From the NCBI GenBank assembly GCA_030704615.1, contig CM060734.1, positions 42,858,042 through 42,922,041 of the forward strand: 64,000 bases of DNA, read 5' to 3'. Below, piece after piece: positions 11,413 to 21,715 of this stretch. Each line of letters starts with the position of its first letter. Within the stretch, counting starts at the first letter, position 1. The stretch is from Takakia lepidozioides. Lineage: Eukaryota; Streptophyta; Takakiopsida; Takakiales; Takakiaceae. The notes under the pieces were generated by a model, which made no database searches, was not told the origin of the DNA, and was given only the letters and a program-made list of their open reading frames with translations. Both the position numbers and the translations under genes were made by a program.

Positions 11413-11680
11413 CGTTGTTCTAACCGCTTCCCTCACTAACCGTCGTCCGTGAACTAACATGTTCCATTCGCAGGTGTCGTTCCCCACAGTCGTTCCTGTC
11501 CTGCTATCGTTCCCTATGGTCGTAATAGCTTGTGTGAAACTGTGACGGACTGTGACCGGCGTGTCGGGCTGTGACTGGCTGTGCGACTGTGTTTGGTTGT
11601 GTCAGGCTGTGACTGGCTGTGTGGCTGTGTCGGCTGTAACGGGCTGTGTTGGCTGTGATGGGCTGTGTCGGGCTGTGCGG
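11413..11680 (-). repeat. Internal fragment of a Tat-like LTR inserted in the RT/RNase H region
   Basis: This stretch matches the middle of the minus-strand solo LTR (about 33965-34260): TTCTAACCG..., CTAACCGTCGTC, GAACTAACATG, GTTCCCCACAGTCGTTCC, then CTGTGAC-type arrays. It has neither LTR end, so it did not arrive by normal integration. Reading of the Ty3 polyprotein resumes at about 11680 with DEQERAFQELK. Confidence 0.75.
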
Positions 11681-12408
11681 AAGATGAGCAAGAACGAGCT
11701 TTTCAAGAGCTCAAGGCGAGGTTGACCTCGGCGCCTATCCTGAGACGACCTATCAGGGGGCGTCCCTTTCAGCTGCATACGGATTGGAGCATGCTGGGGC
11801 TTGGAGCGGTGCTCACTCAGGTGGATGATGAGGGAAGAGAGTTCGTAGTGGCTTATGCTAGCCGCTCGAACAACGCTGTAGAGGCTAAGTACAGCTCATA
11901 TGAGGGAGAGTGCTTAGTTGCAGTGTGGGCCGTGGCACACTTCAAGTGCTATCTATACGACAATCTCTTCACCCTTGTCACGGATCACCAGCCACTCAAG
12001 TGGTTGATGGAGTCAGACAAGCTTACGGGGAAGCTTGCACAGTGGGCATTCATACTCCAGGAGTATGACTTTCAGGTTGTGCATCAACCGGGTTTGGTCA
12101 ATCGGGATGCAGATGGATTGAGTCGCAATCCATGCACGAGCCAGCAAGATGACACTGGAGCTTGGTGGCATGGTGAGACGGACGAGGAGATGGTGCCGGG
12201 ATGGCATGCATCTGTCTTTTTGTGTATCTTGGCATCGGGAGGTCAGGTTGGACCTACAACATGGACGACTGTAGACGGATTGTCTGAGGACCCTGAGGCT
12301 AGTGATGAGCCAGGTGGTACTCGAGATATACATGAGGATTCGGCTGTGTTGGACTACCTCCGTACTGGAGACACGGCAGCCACTGTGACTGTCAAAGAGA
12401 GGGATTAG
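11681..12408 (+). pseudogene. RNase H domain of the PHD-type Ty3 element
   Basis: The frame runs from the connection DEQERAFQELKARL into RNase H. First catalytic Asp: FQLHTDWSMLGLGAVL. Glu region: YSSYEGECLVAVWAV. Second Asp: LVTDHQPLKWLM. C-terminal signature: VVHQPGLVNRDADGLSR. All expected catalytic positions look kept. After the domain the frame continues through a low-homology linker to a stop at 12406-12408, just before the integrase zinc-binding part. Confidence 0.8.
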
Positions 12409-13766
12409 ATCCTGCAACGAGCCAAGAGGTTCAAGTGGGAGGGGATACACTTGCTCCGAGTATGGGAGGATGGTCGGGGGGGGATTGTGCCTCACCCCAC
12501 ACAGCGTGCACGGTTAGTGCGGCATGCCCATGAGGAGTTGGGGTATTTTGGAGTGCGACGCACTCACAGTCTACTGCAGGGGCAGTATTGGTGGCGTGGT
12601 ATACACACAGGTGCAACGGTTTGTGGCTAGGTGCATGGTGTGTGACAGGGAGCGTGCTTCATTCAATGCCCCTACACCCCAGTTGCATCCTCTTTCGATC
12701 ATGGGATTGGGCTGCAGGTGGAATCTTGACTTCGCAGGACCGTTGCCACTGACTATGCGCCACCTCAAATATGTGTTGGTGATGGTGGAGCACTTCTTCA
12801 AGTGGATTGAGTTGGTTCCATTACCTGACAAGGCTAGTGAGGGGGCTGCGTATGCATTCTTGGATCGTGTGCTTAGCCGATTCGGTGCTCCAGTTGAGGT
12901 ACTCACGGACCAAGGGAGAGAGTTCTTGGGGGAGTTTCAGGCTTTGTGTGATAAAGCCTTGATATCAACGCACCACTTCTCGGGATCATCCTGAGGCTGA
13001 TGGCTTGACAAAGAGAGTTGTTCAGACGGTGAAGAGGGGTTTGCGCAAGTATGGCTTACAGAAGGGACACCTAGGAGATTGGGATCTTCAGATACCTTGG
13101 TTAGCCATGGGCTACCGGTTCAGCAAACAAACATCACTTGCCTCCTTCTCACCATATTTTCTTCTCTTTGGCCGAGAGCCAGATTTGCCTACAACCATTC
13201 GTAGGGACAATGCTCAAGTCCTTAACCTTGACGATCCGGACGTGTGGGTACGTGCATGTGATCAGCGTGCAAAGTTGTTCAAGAAAGTCATGCCCATGGC
13301 TTTTGAGAACCTTGCCATTGCACAGCACCGTGATACATTGAGGTATGTCACTATACGTGGTGGAGGTTATCGTCCTGGGGTTCGGCGATTTAGCCCGGAT
13401 GACTATGTTTATTTGCAGCAGACTGCTCCTACGACCCTGGATGTCACTGCAGGGTGTGTTATTCTGAGGGTTCGAGAGGTGTTGCCCTCAGGAGTCCTGA
13501 TCTTGGAGGGTCGGGATGGCATGACTTGGAAAGACCATGTGCGTAATTGTGCATCATGTCACCTTCCCAATGTCGATGGCAGAGTTGACCCAAACTTGGC
13601 AGTGGTACCTACAGGTTTGAGGTGCATGCTCTGTGGGTCTGCCAAAGGGGCAGCCACCATGCTGGTGTGTGATCGATGCTCAAGAGGTTGGCATATGGGA
13701 TGCTTGACACCACCTCTTGAGAGGGTTCCTGATGGAGATTGGTTATGTCCACACCGCTTGGGATAG
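12409..13766 (+). pseudogene. Integrase ending in a PHD finger (PHD-type Ty3 element)
   Basis: Domain order. HHCC zinc-binding N-terminus (RHAHEELGYFGVRRTH ... CMVC), with a frameshift near 12600. Catalytic core: first Asp in LDFAGPLP (about 12725), second Asp in LTDQGREF (about 12905). After a frameshift near 12980 comes DGLTKRVVQTVKRG, where the usual catalytic Glu is Lys. Then a C-terminal GPY/F-like region around 13390-13550. Last, a PHD finger at about 13620-13760: CMLC, CDRC, GWHMGC and DWLCPH, i.e. C2C, C2C, H2C and a final C with a non-standard last ligand. Chromoviruses carry a chromodomain in this place; here a PHD, a reader of histone H3 tails in known cases, takes it. The role as a targeting domain is inference. 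Confidence 0.8.
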
Positions 13767-13917
13767 TGGAAGTGGACATGACTAAAGGCAGCTATAAGAC
13801 ATGGGAGGCCAAGCTCATAGGAGTCAATACACGAGATCCCAGGCTCAAGTTCACATGTTGCAAGACGACGACTAACGATGGGGCAACTTTTGCACTCGGC
13901 CTGATCTATCAAGTTTG

Positions 13918-14042
13918 AGTGTAGTAGGGACAGTGGTGTAGCCTAGTGGTTGGACTAGTGGTATACTAGTGTGTGGCATCCACGTGTATTGTATGGTTTT
14001 GGACAGCGATGTAGTTGTGTAACGATATGTATGCGCACGACA
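13918..14042 (+). repeat. Extra copy of the LTR 3' end directly before the 3' LTR
   Basis: The sequence GTAGCCTAGTGGTTGGACTA...GCGATATGTATGCGCACGACA repeats 27383-27499, the last ~115 bases of the LTR. It starts right after the end of pol and finishes two bases before the next LTR start (GACA-GC-TGTC at 14039-14048). Confidence 0.75.
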
Positions 14043-14044
14043 GC

Positions 14045-14395
14045 TGTCAAGTTATTTTACCACTAGTGTGAAACTAGCTAGGAAATAGTTAGCTTTTACA
14101 TATTGACATTTGGGATTGGCCCAAGTGTCAATCCAGGGGTCAAGGCAGATTTAGGCCCTGGAGTGGTTATCTTCACGGCAAGCGCGAGAGGCTCATCTTT
14201 CTCGAGTTGAGCCTCACCGCGCCTAGCTATGGCGCCGTAGTGTGGATTCCCCATGGCGTGGGGTGCACTTGGCTTGACTTGTATTTGAGTGATGAGTTTA
14301 TATATGCATGAGTTTATGCTTCAGCTTTGTGAGCTCGCATGAGCTTGTGCTTGTATTCTCTTCTTTATCAATTGTGTGGACTAGTGACTGCCATA
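14045..14395 (+). repeat. 3' LTR of the PHD-type Ty3 element, first part
   Basis: Starts TGTCAAGTTATTTTACC and matches the 5' stub for its first ~215 bases. It goes on with a possible promoter region (TATATATGCATG near 14300) up to CCATA at 14391-14395, where the Tat-like element inserted. The LTR continues after the insertion at 27335. Confidence 0.8.
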
Positions 14396-15104
14396 TGTTA
14401 GAGGACTGTCGGGGACTTAGACACTTATACGGGATCTGTAGGGTACCCTTAATTTTTGCACAGACTGAGACCAATAGGAGCCTTAGGGATGACAGCAGCG
14501 CACTGTAGAGGGAGGTTACACAGTCGTCACAGTCGACACAGCCAACACAGCCCGTCACAGTCGTCACAGCCAACACAGCCCGTCACAGTCGTCACAGCAG
14601 ACACAGCCGACACAGCCAACACAGCCCGTCACAGTCGTCACAGCAGACACAGCCGACACAGCGAGAGGGGATCGGGCAAAGATGAAGAACGGAAGTGAAG
14701 ATAGAGAGATGATGAATAGATGCTTGATATATGCAAGGCTGTAATGATATTGTAGAGTAGATTAGAGACACAATGGCTTCGGCCTAATACCTGATAAATC
14801 ATAATCGGATACTTTTACGATACAATCACACTGTGTAGAGAGATCTGAGTGAAGCTGTGAAATGAATGGATGAGTTGATGGAATCCAATAGATTGATAAA
14901 GCAAACTGATACTTAATTATCAATGGTAAGATAGCTAACATGAATACCAAAAGGGAAACAAATAGGAAACACCCCATGATACACTAGCTGTAGGTCATGA
15001 CTGATTGTTCTGCGCGGGCTGAGTACTTAGAGATTTCCAACTCTTCTATCTTGGAGTTTCCGCCTCGAATAGCGAAGGGATGGGTGAGTAAAAGCCGCGC
15101 GACA
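14396..15104 (+). repeat. 5' LTR of the Tat-like element
   Basis: 709 bases from TGTTAG to GACA. It contains a CACAGCC array (14515-14665) and then joins directly to GAGAGGGGATCGGGCAAAG, skipping about 276 bases that the 3' LTR has there. Confidence 0.88.
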
Positions 15105-15692
15105 TTTGGCGACCATACTGGGGAACTGAGTCATGAACAACCAGATGTGACAGGCATCTGGTGGGATCATGGTGGTTGGACCATTAAAGAATTTGAAGTG
15201 AATCAAATTCCCTGTGGAACGAAGGAAGAAAGATTGTCCAAACAATTCTTTCAAAGGTTCTTGGAATTGCCAGACGGTTGTAAAGAAAATATTCTTAAGC
15301 GAGTGCATGATGCTGATCCAGAATGGGGTCTGGAGAAAGGAGTGATAAAGATTTATCAGGTAGCCTGTAGAGGAAGAGCACGTTGGTTACCAACATTGGT
15401 TTATGTGATAGCATTGCTATCCATTAAACGAGTAGAGTTTGAAGGCTGGGAAGAAAGAAAGGTGAATGTTTATACTCATATGCATGAAGAGCTTGTACTG
15501 GTAAAGAATTGGATTCCAAAGGATATTTTGTGGATCAAACTCACACCAAGAACAGCTTTTCAGACTTGTTTGCCATATGGTTATATGGTAACGGAGACTT
15601 CAAGTATAGCCAAGGGTGCATTGAAGCTTGAAAGAAACCCAGGCATATACGAGAGATATTACAGAAGAGAGTTTTGGTTATTGCCACATTAA
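14997..15692 (+). CDS. ORF1 of the Tat-like element, starting inside the LTR
   Basis: 231 codons. The ATG lies in the LTR and the frame runs across the LTR end and the primer-binding site into the internal region. The same arrangement is kept in the third copy (62947 onward). The protein is not recognised. Visible traits are a Trp/Gly-rich stretch (GIWWDHGGW), a conserved ELPDGCKENILKRVHDADP block and a basic, aromatic end (YERYYRREFWLLPH). It has no zinc knuckle or capsid signature. Ogre-type elements of seed plants also have an ORF of unknown function before gag; by position this may be the equivalent. Translation could instead start further inside. Confidence 0.6.
   Translation: MTDCSARAEYLEISNSSILEFPPRIAKGWVSKSRATFGDHTGELSHEQPDVTGIWWDHGGWTIKEFEVNQIPCGTKEERLSKQFFQRFLELPDGCKENILKRVHDADPEWGLEKGVIKIYQVACRGRARWLPTLVYVIALLSIKRVEFEGWEERKVNVYTHMHEELVLVKNWIPKDILWIKLTPRTAFQTCLPYGYMVTETSSIAKGALKLERNPGIYERYYRREFWLLPH
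15107..15124 (+). other. Primer-binding site of the Tat-like element
   Basis: Two bases after the LTR end comes TGGCGACCATACTGGGGA. Its TGGCGAC...CTGGGGA shape is, from memory, typical of Tat-lineage elements primed by a tRNA other than initiator Met (tRNA-Arg was my recollection). The same site follows the third LTR at about 63057. Confidence 0.72.
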
Positions 15693-15713
15693 AAGAAATG
15701 AAAGACATGGGAC

Positions 15714-17901
15714 ATGAGTGATGAAAGAGAAGCTAGACGCCAGAGATATTCAGCAAAAAGAGAAAGCTATCTGAAAGCTAATTATCCATATCTTTGGGAG
15801 AGAGGAATAGACATAGGGGAATCATCTGGACCTCTCACACCATTAAGATCAAAGAGTACATCACCTATACCGGAAGAACTAGAGTTGGATGCCACTCCTT
15901 CTGTTTCTTTGCAAGAAAGATTAAGGGAATTGGTACAGGAAGAAGATCAATCACGAGGTGAAAGATCTGAGGTACATCCTTGGATAAAAGATTTGACAGA
16001 AATCTTTGATAAGAGTTGGCATGGAACACCAAAAGCAGGAACTCCAGTTTCTGAAGCAGAAGGTGAAGAAGGAGAAGAGGATGTGGCAGAGCCAACGGAG
16101 AGTTCAGACTCTCCAACACCATTACAGTTGAGTTACATGAGTGAAGAAGAAACCCAAGGGCAGAACTTGGAGGATGAAAACAGAAGAAGAAATTGAAAGA
16201 GGAAGAATATGAAGAAGTAGACCCAACAGCTGAGGTTGAGACTACAACCAGGACATCCCAACCCGTTGGACCTGGATCAAGTGGAGCACTTGGATCACAG
16301 GCCAACGAAGGTGTCGGCTCAGGGGGATCAGGCGGGCTGCCTGGATCTGGCTCTGGGGGGACAGGGAGTGTGGGAAGTAGTGCAACTGAAGCTGGGAATA
16401 CTGTGAATATCGTGGGGCCAGAAGCAGGGAGTGCTCAAGGGCCACCACTTGGTGGAAGATCCACCACAAAAACAACAGGTCCAGAAGGACCAGCACCAGC
16501 AAGGGTGCCAGCACCTGTCAGTGGGCAGAAGGTAGGGCCACAGATGGCGTTACAACCAACACGGGCAAAACCACCCTTTCCAATATATTCAGGAAAAGGG
16601 GATCCCGATGTACACATTAGCCAATTTGAGCACATGTGTATAGTGAACAATGAGAATGGCGATGATGCCAAGATGAGATTGTTTCCTTGTTCACTTATCA
16701 AGAAAGCAAGTGAATGGTATGCAAGATTCCCTGATAATCATTTCCTAACCTGGAATGGCTTGAATACAACATTTCGAAATAGGTTCAGGACAAGTAAAAC
16801 TGAGGATGAAGTGTATGGAAGTTTACAACAGCTGAAGCAGAAGAAGCATGAAACTGTTGAAGAGTATATGGAGAAGATGGAATTGATGATGAAAAAGCTG
16901 GCTGCAGTACCAGCACCGGTTTACAGAAGACTTGGTTTGTGAGTGGACTAAGACCAGAGTTGCAAAAGAAAGTGGATATGTTACCCCATAATACAGTGGA
17001 GGAGGCATTTGAAACTGCGAACAGAATTGAGCAATTGGGAATGCTCAGGAGAGAGAAAAAAGAAGATGAGGACTCTGAGGATGAGTCAGATGAAGAAGAA
17101 GAGCAAGAACTAAAAAGAAAGAGTAAGAGAAAGGAGAAGTTGAAGAGGGATAACTATGAAAAAAAATTGGAAGAAATCTTGAAGAAGTATGCCACAGAGG
17201 CTGCAACACATTGGAGGAAGGGTGTATGGTGTGCAAAGTGCCAGAATGAAGGCCATACCACCACAGAATGCCACATGAAGGAGAAACACTGTACTATCTG
17301 TAAAATGGATAACCATTCTACTGAGAATTGTTACTACAACAGAAGGACAGCTGCAAGAGAACCTAGGCAAGTAAGGGTGCATCAGGTGCAGCCCCAGCCA
17401 AGAAGAAACAATGATCAGGACCACTATGGTAGGTCTGGTGGTTATAACAATGGCATGGAAGGGAGAGGTAATTCAAGAGGGAATTACCAAGGAAATTCCA
17501 GAGGCAACTATCAGGGTAATCCAAGGGGGAATTACCAGCCCGGGAATCAGGATTATAGAAATAATCCAAGAACAGACCAAGGGCGAGGACCCAATGGTGA
17601 AGAGCTATGTTACTATTGTAATCAGCCAGGACATCGCAAGGCAGCCTGTTCATTCTGGATAAGACACCAGAATGAGATGAGAGCTCCTGTGAATGAGGGC
17701 CCAGTGGTGGCAGCTCACATGGTTAGGCCATGTGTTGTACCAGAAGTAAGTACAATGATAGTAACAAGAAGTAAAGCCAAACTAATACCTCCAGTAGAAG
17801 AGAAGAAGAAGATGATAATGGAAGTGGCAATGATATGCCTGAAGATGAAGAGACTTGGAAAGATGAGAAGGAACTGCACAAGGAAGTGGCAGATACTATA
17901 A
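15714..17901 (+). pseudogene. Gag of the Tat-like element
   Basis: Three overlapping open stretches (15714-16196, 16193-16942, 16939-17901) with two frameshifts make up one gag. The N-terminus is acidic (MSDEREARRQRY; many Glu). A Gly/Ser/Thr-rich linker follows, then the retrotransposon capsid domain (IYSGKGDPDVHISQFEHMC ... ASEWYARFPDNHFLTWNGL ... ETVEEYMEKMELM). Next is a charged helix (DEDSEDESDEEEEQELKRKSK) and three zinc knuckles of C2C4H4C spacing: CAKCQNEGHTTTEC, CTICKMDNHSTENC and CYYCNQPGHRKAAC. Between knuckles 2 and 3 lies a GNYQGN/SRGNYQ repeat. The frames stay open right up to each shift, so assembly indels are as likely as real decay. Confidence 0.82.
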
Positions 17902-18037
17902 GGGAAATGCAGAAGAGTACTGATATTCCTGTGGCAGATTCCTCTGATTCTGATGGAGAAGAAGAAGGAGTGAGGAAGAAAGGAAAAAAAGAAGATGCAG
18001 ACATGCAAAGTAATGAAGAGACTTTGGCTGAAGTAAT

Positions 18038-18894
18038 ATGCAGACCAAAGCAGAAATTACCATTGGACAGCTATTAGCTGTGGCACCTTATTGTAGGCAC
18101 AGGCTGTATCAAGCAATCAATCGAATTGCCCAAGAGACAGGAAACACAGACCTGAACAGCAAGGTGACCAGTTATAATGTGAAGCCGGAAGGGCGAGAAA
18201 CAGTCATGGACTTTGATGATTCTATGCCAGTAATCCAATTGAGAATTGGAAGCACAGAACTAACTGATGTACTGATAGATGGTGGTTCTGGAGTAAATAT
18301 CATGACAGACCAATTAAGGAAGAAGCTTGGTCTAAGTAACATGAAACCAGCCCCATTTACAGTAACAATGGCAGATCAAAGAAGTGTACAGCCATTGGGA
18401 TTAATAAGAGGAGTTAAGATACAGATACAGAAAATGATCTTTATGATCACAGTAACTGTATTAAAATGGATGAAGTCATGGAGGCTTACTCCTTATTATT
18501 GGGACGTCCGTGGCTGAAACAGGCCAGGGTATTCCATGACTGGAATTCTCAGTTACTAACCGTGCATAATGGGATACACGAGATACAAATTACCACAAAG
18601 AAATCTAGTAGATTACCTGCTACAAGAAGACCTCGAGGAGTCAGAGAGTATGACTGGAAAGGAGGACTGGATGAGGAGCAGGAAGCTACCCTATTTGCTG
18701 CACACCCAGAGTGGGAGCAGGTTGCAGAGATGCGGCTGGAAAGCCTAAGTTGTTTGAGAGGTATCTGCTGTGGTGTAGTGACAGCAACACCAACTGAAGA
18801 GGAAACCAGCATTTACCCATCACATTTCTATGAAGAAGAGAGAAGGAGAAATAGAAATCCTAGAAGAACCAGCCACTGTGAGCTTACAGGATGA
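18038..18894 (+). pseudogene. Aspartic protease region of the Tat-like element
   Basis: The active site is VLIDGGSGVNIM at about 18270-18305, the DGGS form usual in Tat/Athila-type elements. After a frameshift near 18470 comes YSLLLGRPWLKQA, the usual flap/end signature (LGRPWL). A linker of about 110 residues leads to the RT. Function: cleavage of the Gag-Pol polyprotein. Confidence 0.75.
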
Positions 18895-18951
18895 AGTGGT
18901 GACTGGTTGGACAATCACAGCTGATGAGCAGGTGAGGGAAGTAAAGTAAAT

Positions 18952-19910
18952 GTGGGAACTAAAGAGGAACCGAGGATGGTGAAAGTAGGAGCTGATTTGG
19001 AGCCGGAATTCTTCGAAGAAGCTAAAAGCTTGTTCATCAAATACAGAGATGTATTTGCTTGGAGCTATGAGGATCTAAAAGGGATACCACCTGAAGTCTG
19101 TCAGCATAAGATTGAACTGGAACCAGGGTCAGTACCAATCAAGCAGGCGAGGTATAGAATGAATCCCAACTACGCACAGAAGGTTGGAGAAGAGATAAAG
19201 AAGTTGGCTGAGGCTAAGTTTATATACCCAATAGAGTATACAACTTGGTTGTCACCCATTGTTATAGTTCCCAAGAAGAATGGCAAACTAAGAGTATGTG
19301 TGAACTATAAGAAGCTGAATGCTTGTACGAAGAAAGATCCTTTCCCTTTGCCATTCACAGAAGCAGTATTAGACACTGTGGCAGGCCATGAGATGTACTC
19401 ATTCATGGATGGCTTCAGTGGTTATAATCAAGTGCAAGTGGCAGAAGAAGACCAAGGGAAAACAGCTTTCATCACAGACTGGGGGCTTATGCATACAAAG
19501 TCATGCCCTTTGGACTTTGTAATGCACCAGCGACCTTTCAGAGAGTGATAAGTGAATCTTTTCATGAGTATCTGGATGATTTCATGCAGGTATTCTTGGA
19601 TGATTTCAGTGTGTACAGCTCTAAGAATGAGCACTTGCATAAATTGGAGTTATGTTTGGCCAGATGCAGGATGAGAGGTCTGGGCCTGAATCCAGAGAAG
19701 TGTACTTTCTGTGTGAACTCAGGGGTGCTTCTGGGACACATTGTGTGTAAGAAGGGACTCCTTGTGGATCCCAGAAAGACAGAGTCCATTAAAGCCTCTC
19801 CACCACCAGTGAATGTTAAAAGTCTACGGAGATTCCTTGGGCAAACCAGTTATTACAGGAGATTTGTCAAAAGGTATGCACAAATAGCAGCACCATTGAG
19901 CAAGCTTTGA
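18952..19910 (+). pseudogene. Reverse transcriptase of the Tat-like element
   Basis: Blocks in order: DVFAWSYEDLKGIPPEV and CQHKIELEPGSVPIKQ leader; WLSPIVIVPKKNGKLRVCV; PLPFTEAVLDTVAGHEMYSF; FMDGFSGYNQ with the first catalytic Asp. A frameshift follows near 19495, then MPFGLCNAPATFQR and the catalytic pair in QVFLDDFSVYS (about 19590). The thumb ends in LRRFLGQTSYYRRFVK. The family makes cDNA from the element RNA inside the capsid. All catalytic aspartates are present. Confidence 0.85.
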
Positions 19911-20400
19911 AGAAAGATGCAGTGTTTGCCTGGACAGCTGAATGTCAACAGGCATTTGAGGAACTTACACTGTCAGTAACAACTACACCTGTGCTGATTA
20001 ACCCTCACTGGCATGTAGTATTCATGTTCACTGCGATGCATCAGGAGAAGCGTTGGGAGCGGTGTTAGCCCAGAATGTTACAGGGAATATAGATTCACCT
20101 GTGTACTATGCTAGCCGGTTGATGAACAGTGCTGAGAGGAACTATAGCACAACGGAAAGAGAAGCATTGGCAATGATCTATGCAGTGAAGAAATTCAGGC
20201 ATTACCTGTTGGGCAAGAAGTTTATGTTCTATGTGGATCACCAGGCTCTGATATACCTGGTAAACAAACCTCTCTAAGCGGAAGAAGCGAAGAATAGCAG
20301 ATGGTTGATAATCTTGCACGAGTTTGAGTTCGAGGTTTTACAAGCCTGGGAGACTGCATCTTGTGGCGGATCATTTGTCACGATTGTCAACAGGAGAACC
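19911..20400 (+). pseudogene. RNase H of the Tat-like element
   Basis: After a frameshift near 19905 the connection (VFAWTAECQQAFEEL) leads to RNase H: the region around GEALGAVLAQNV at 20053, then YYASRLMNSAERNYSTTEREALAMIYAVKKFRHYLLG and FYVDHQALIYLVNKP. A stop at 20275-20277 interrupts; the end (WLIILHEFEFEV...LVADHLSRL-like) continues in shifted frames. Confidence 0.75.
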
Positions 20401-20639
20401 AGCCACAGGAATAGATGATCAATTACCAGATGCGAGTCTCTTGCAGTGGAGGTGCAGGGAAGTGCAGATGACTGGTTAGATTGGCAGTGGCCAATCAGAT
20501 ACTACCTTGCTCATGGTCAGTGCCCACCTAGTTATGGTAAGGAGCAGAGGAAGAGAATCGCTGTATCAAAGCTTTACCTTATACTATGGTAGGAAGCAGA
20601 ATGTATAAGTTAGGACCTGATGGAGTACTAAAACGATGC

Positions 20640-21715
20640 TTGTACCACCATGAAGTAAATAAAGTTTGGCGGAAGTTCATAAAGGAGTGGCTGGAGGTCA
20701 TTTGGAGAAGAGACTACCAGTAGAAAGATACTACTCGCAGGATACTGGTGGCCTACTTTGTTCAAAGATGTACACGAGTATTGTCAGAAGTGTGATGAAT
20801 GTCAGAGGCTAGGACCTTTGCAGAGATCTGGAAGGATGGCCTGCATCCTACAATGCCTACGGAACCATTTCAGAAATGGGGACTAGACTTTGTTGGACCA
20901 ATTAACCCACCATCCAAGAATACACGAAACAGGTACATAATTACAACCACTGATTATACTACAAAGTGGGTGGAAGCTAAAGCTTTGAGGGACAACACAG
21001 CCAAGTCCACAGCAAGGTTCCTGTACGAGAACATACTTACACGATTTGGCTGTCCCTTAGAATTTATCAGTGATCAGGGAAGTCACTTCATGAATGAGAC
21101 CATTGAGTTGTTGACTAAAGAGTTATGATTGTGCATAGAAAGAGTACAACATATTACCCACAGGGTAATGGGCAGGCAGAGGCTACCAACAACAAAATAC
21201 TATGTACTATCTTGGCTAAGATAGTCAATGCAAACAGAACGGATTGGGATACAAAGCTGCTGACAGCTTTGTGGTCATACAGGACTTCATATAAAGTCAC
21301 CACTAAGTATACACCATTCCAATTAGTATATGGTATGGAAGCCTTACTTCCAGTGGAATTATTTCCTGTTACTACCATGAGAACGGAGTGGGGAAAAAGA
21401 ATGGAATTGCAAGACTCCATCAAGGTCAGGAGGAAACATGAATTATACCATGTGGAAGAAGTACGTGCTGATGCAGCTGATAATATGACCAGAATTCAGA
21501 TGAAGCGAAAGGAACAGTTTGATGAAGGCAAGTTAAAGACTTTTAAGACGGGGGATTTGGTTCTATGGTTGCAGAAGAAAGGAAAGATTCAAGCTTCTAA
21601 GCTTAAATCACCATGGAAAGGACCTTATGTCATACAAAAGATGTATGATAACAACACCGCCATGTTACAAACCATTAACAAAGAAATGCTGGGAAGAGTC
21701 AATGCAATAAGTTGA
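20640..21715 (+). pseudogene. Integrase of the Tat-like element
   Basis: The zinc-binding start is seen in broken frames (CQKCDECQRLGPL near 20785-20820). Catalytic core: first Asp in WGLDFVGPI (about 20885), second Asp in ISDQGSHF (about 21070). After a one-base shift at 21125 comes YYPQGNGQAEATNN with the Glu (about 21180). The D,D,E set is therefore complete. The C-terminus has LVYGMEALLPVE and a GPY/F-like end (SPWKGPYVIQ). No chromodomain or PHD follows. Confidence 0.82.

Noticed and set aside
15105-15124. Initiator tRNA-Met primer site for the Tat-like element
   Set aside because: The site reads TGGCGACCATACTGGGGA, not TGGTATCAGAGC; the latter is found only at the copia element (43542-43553).
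16242-16514. Minus-strand frames opposite gag (also 15865-16305 and 17110-17424)
   Set aside because: Shadows of the Glu- and Gly-rich gag on the other strand; hydrophobic by complement only.
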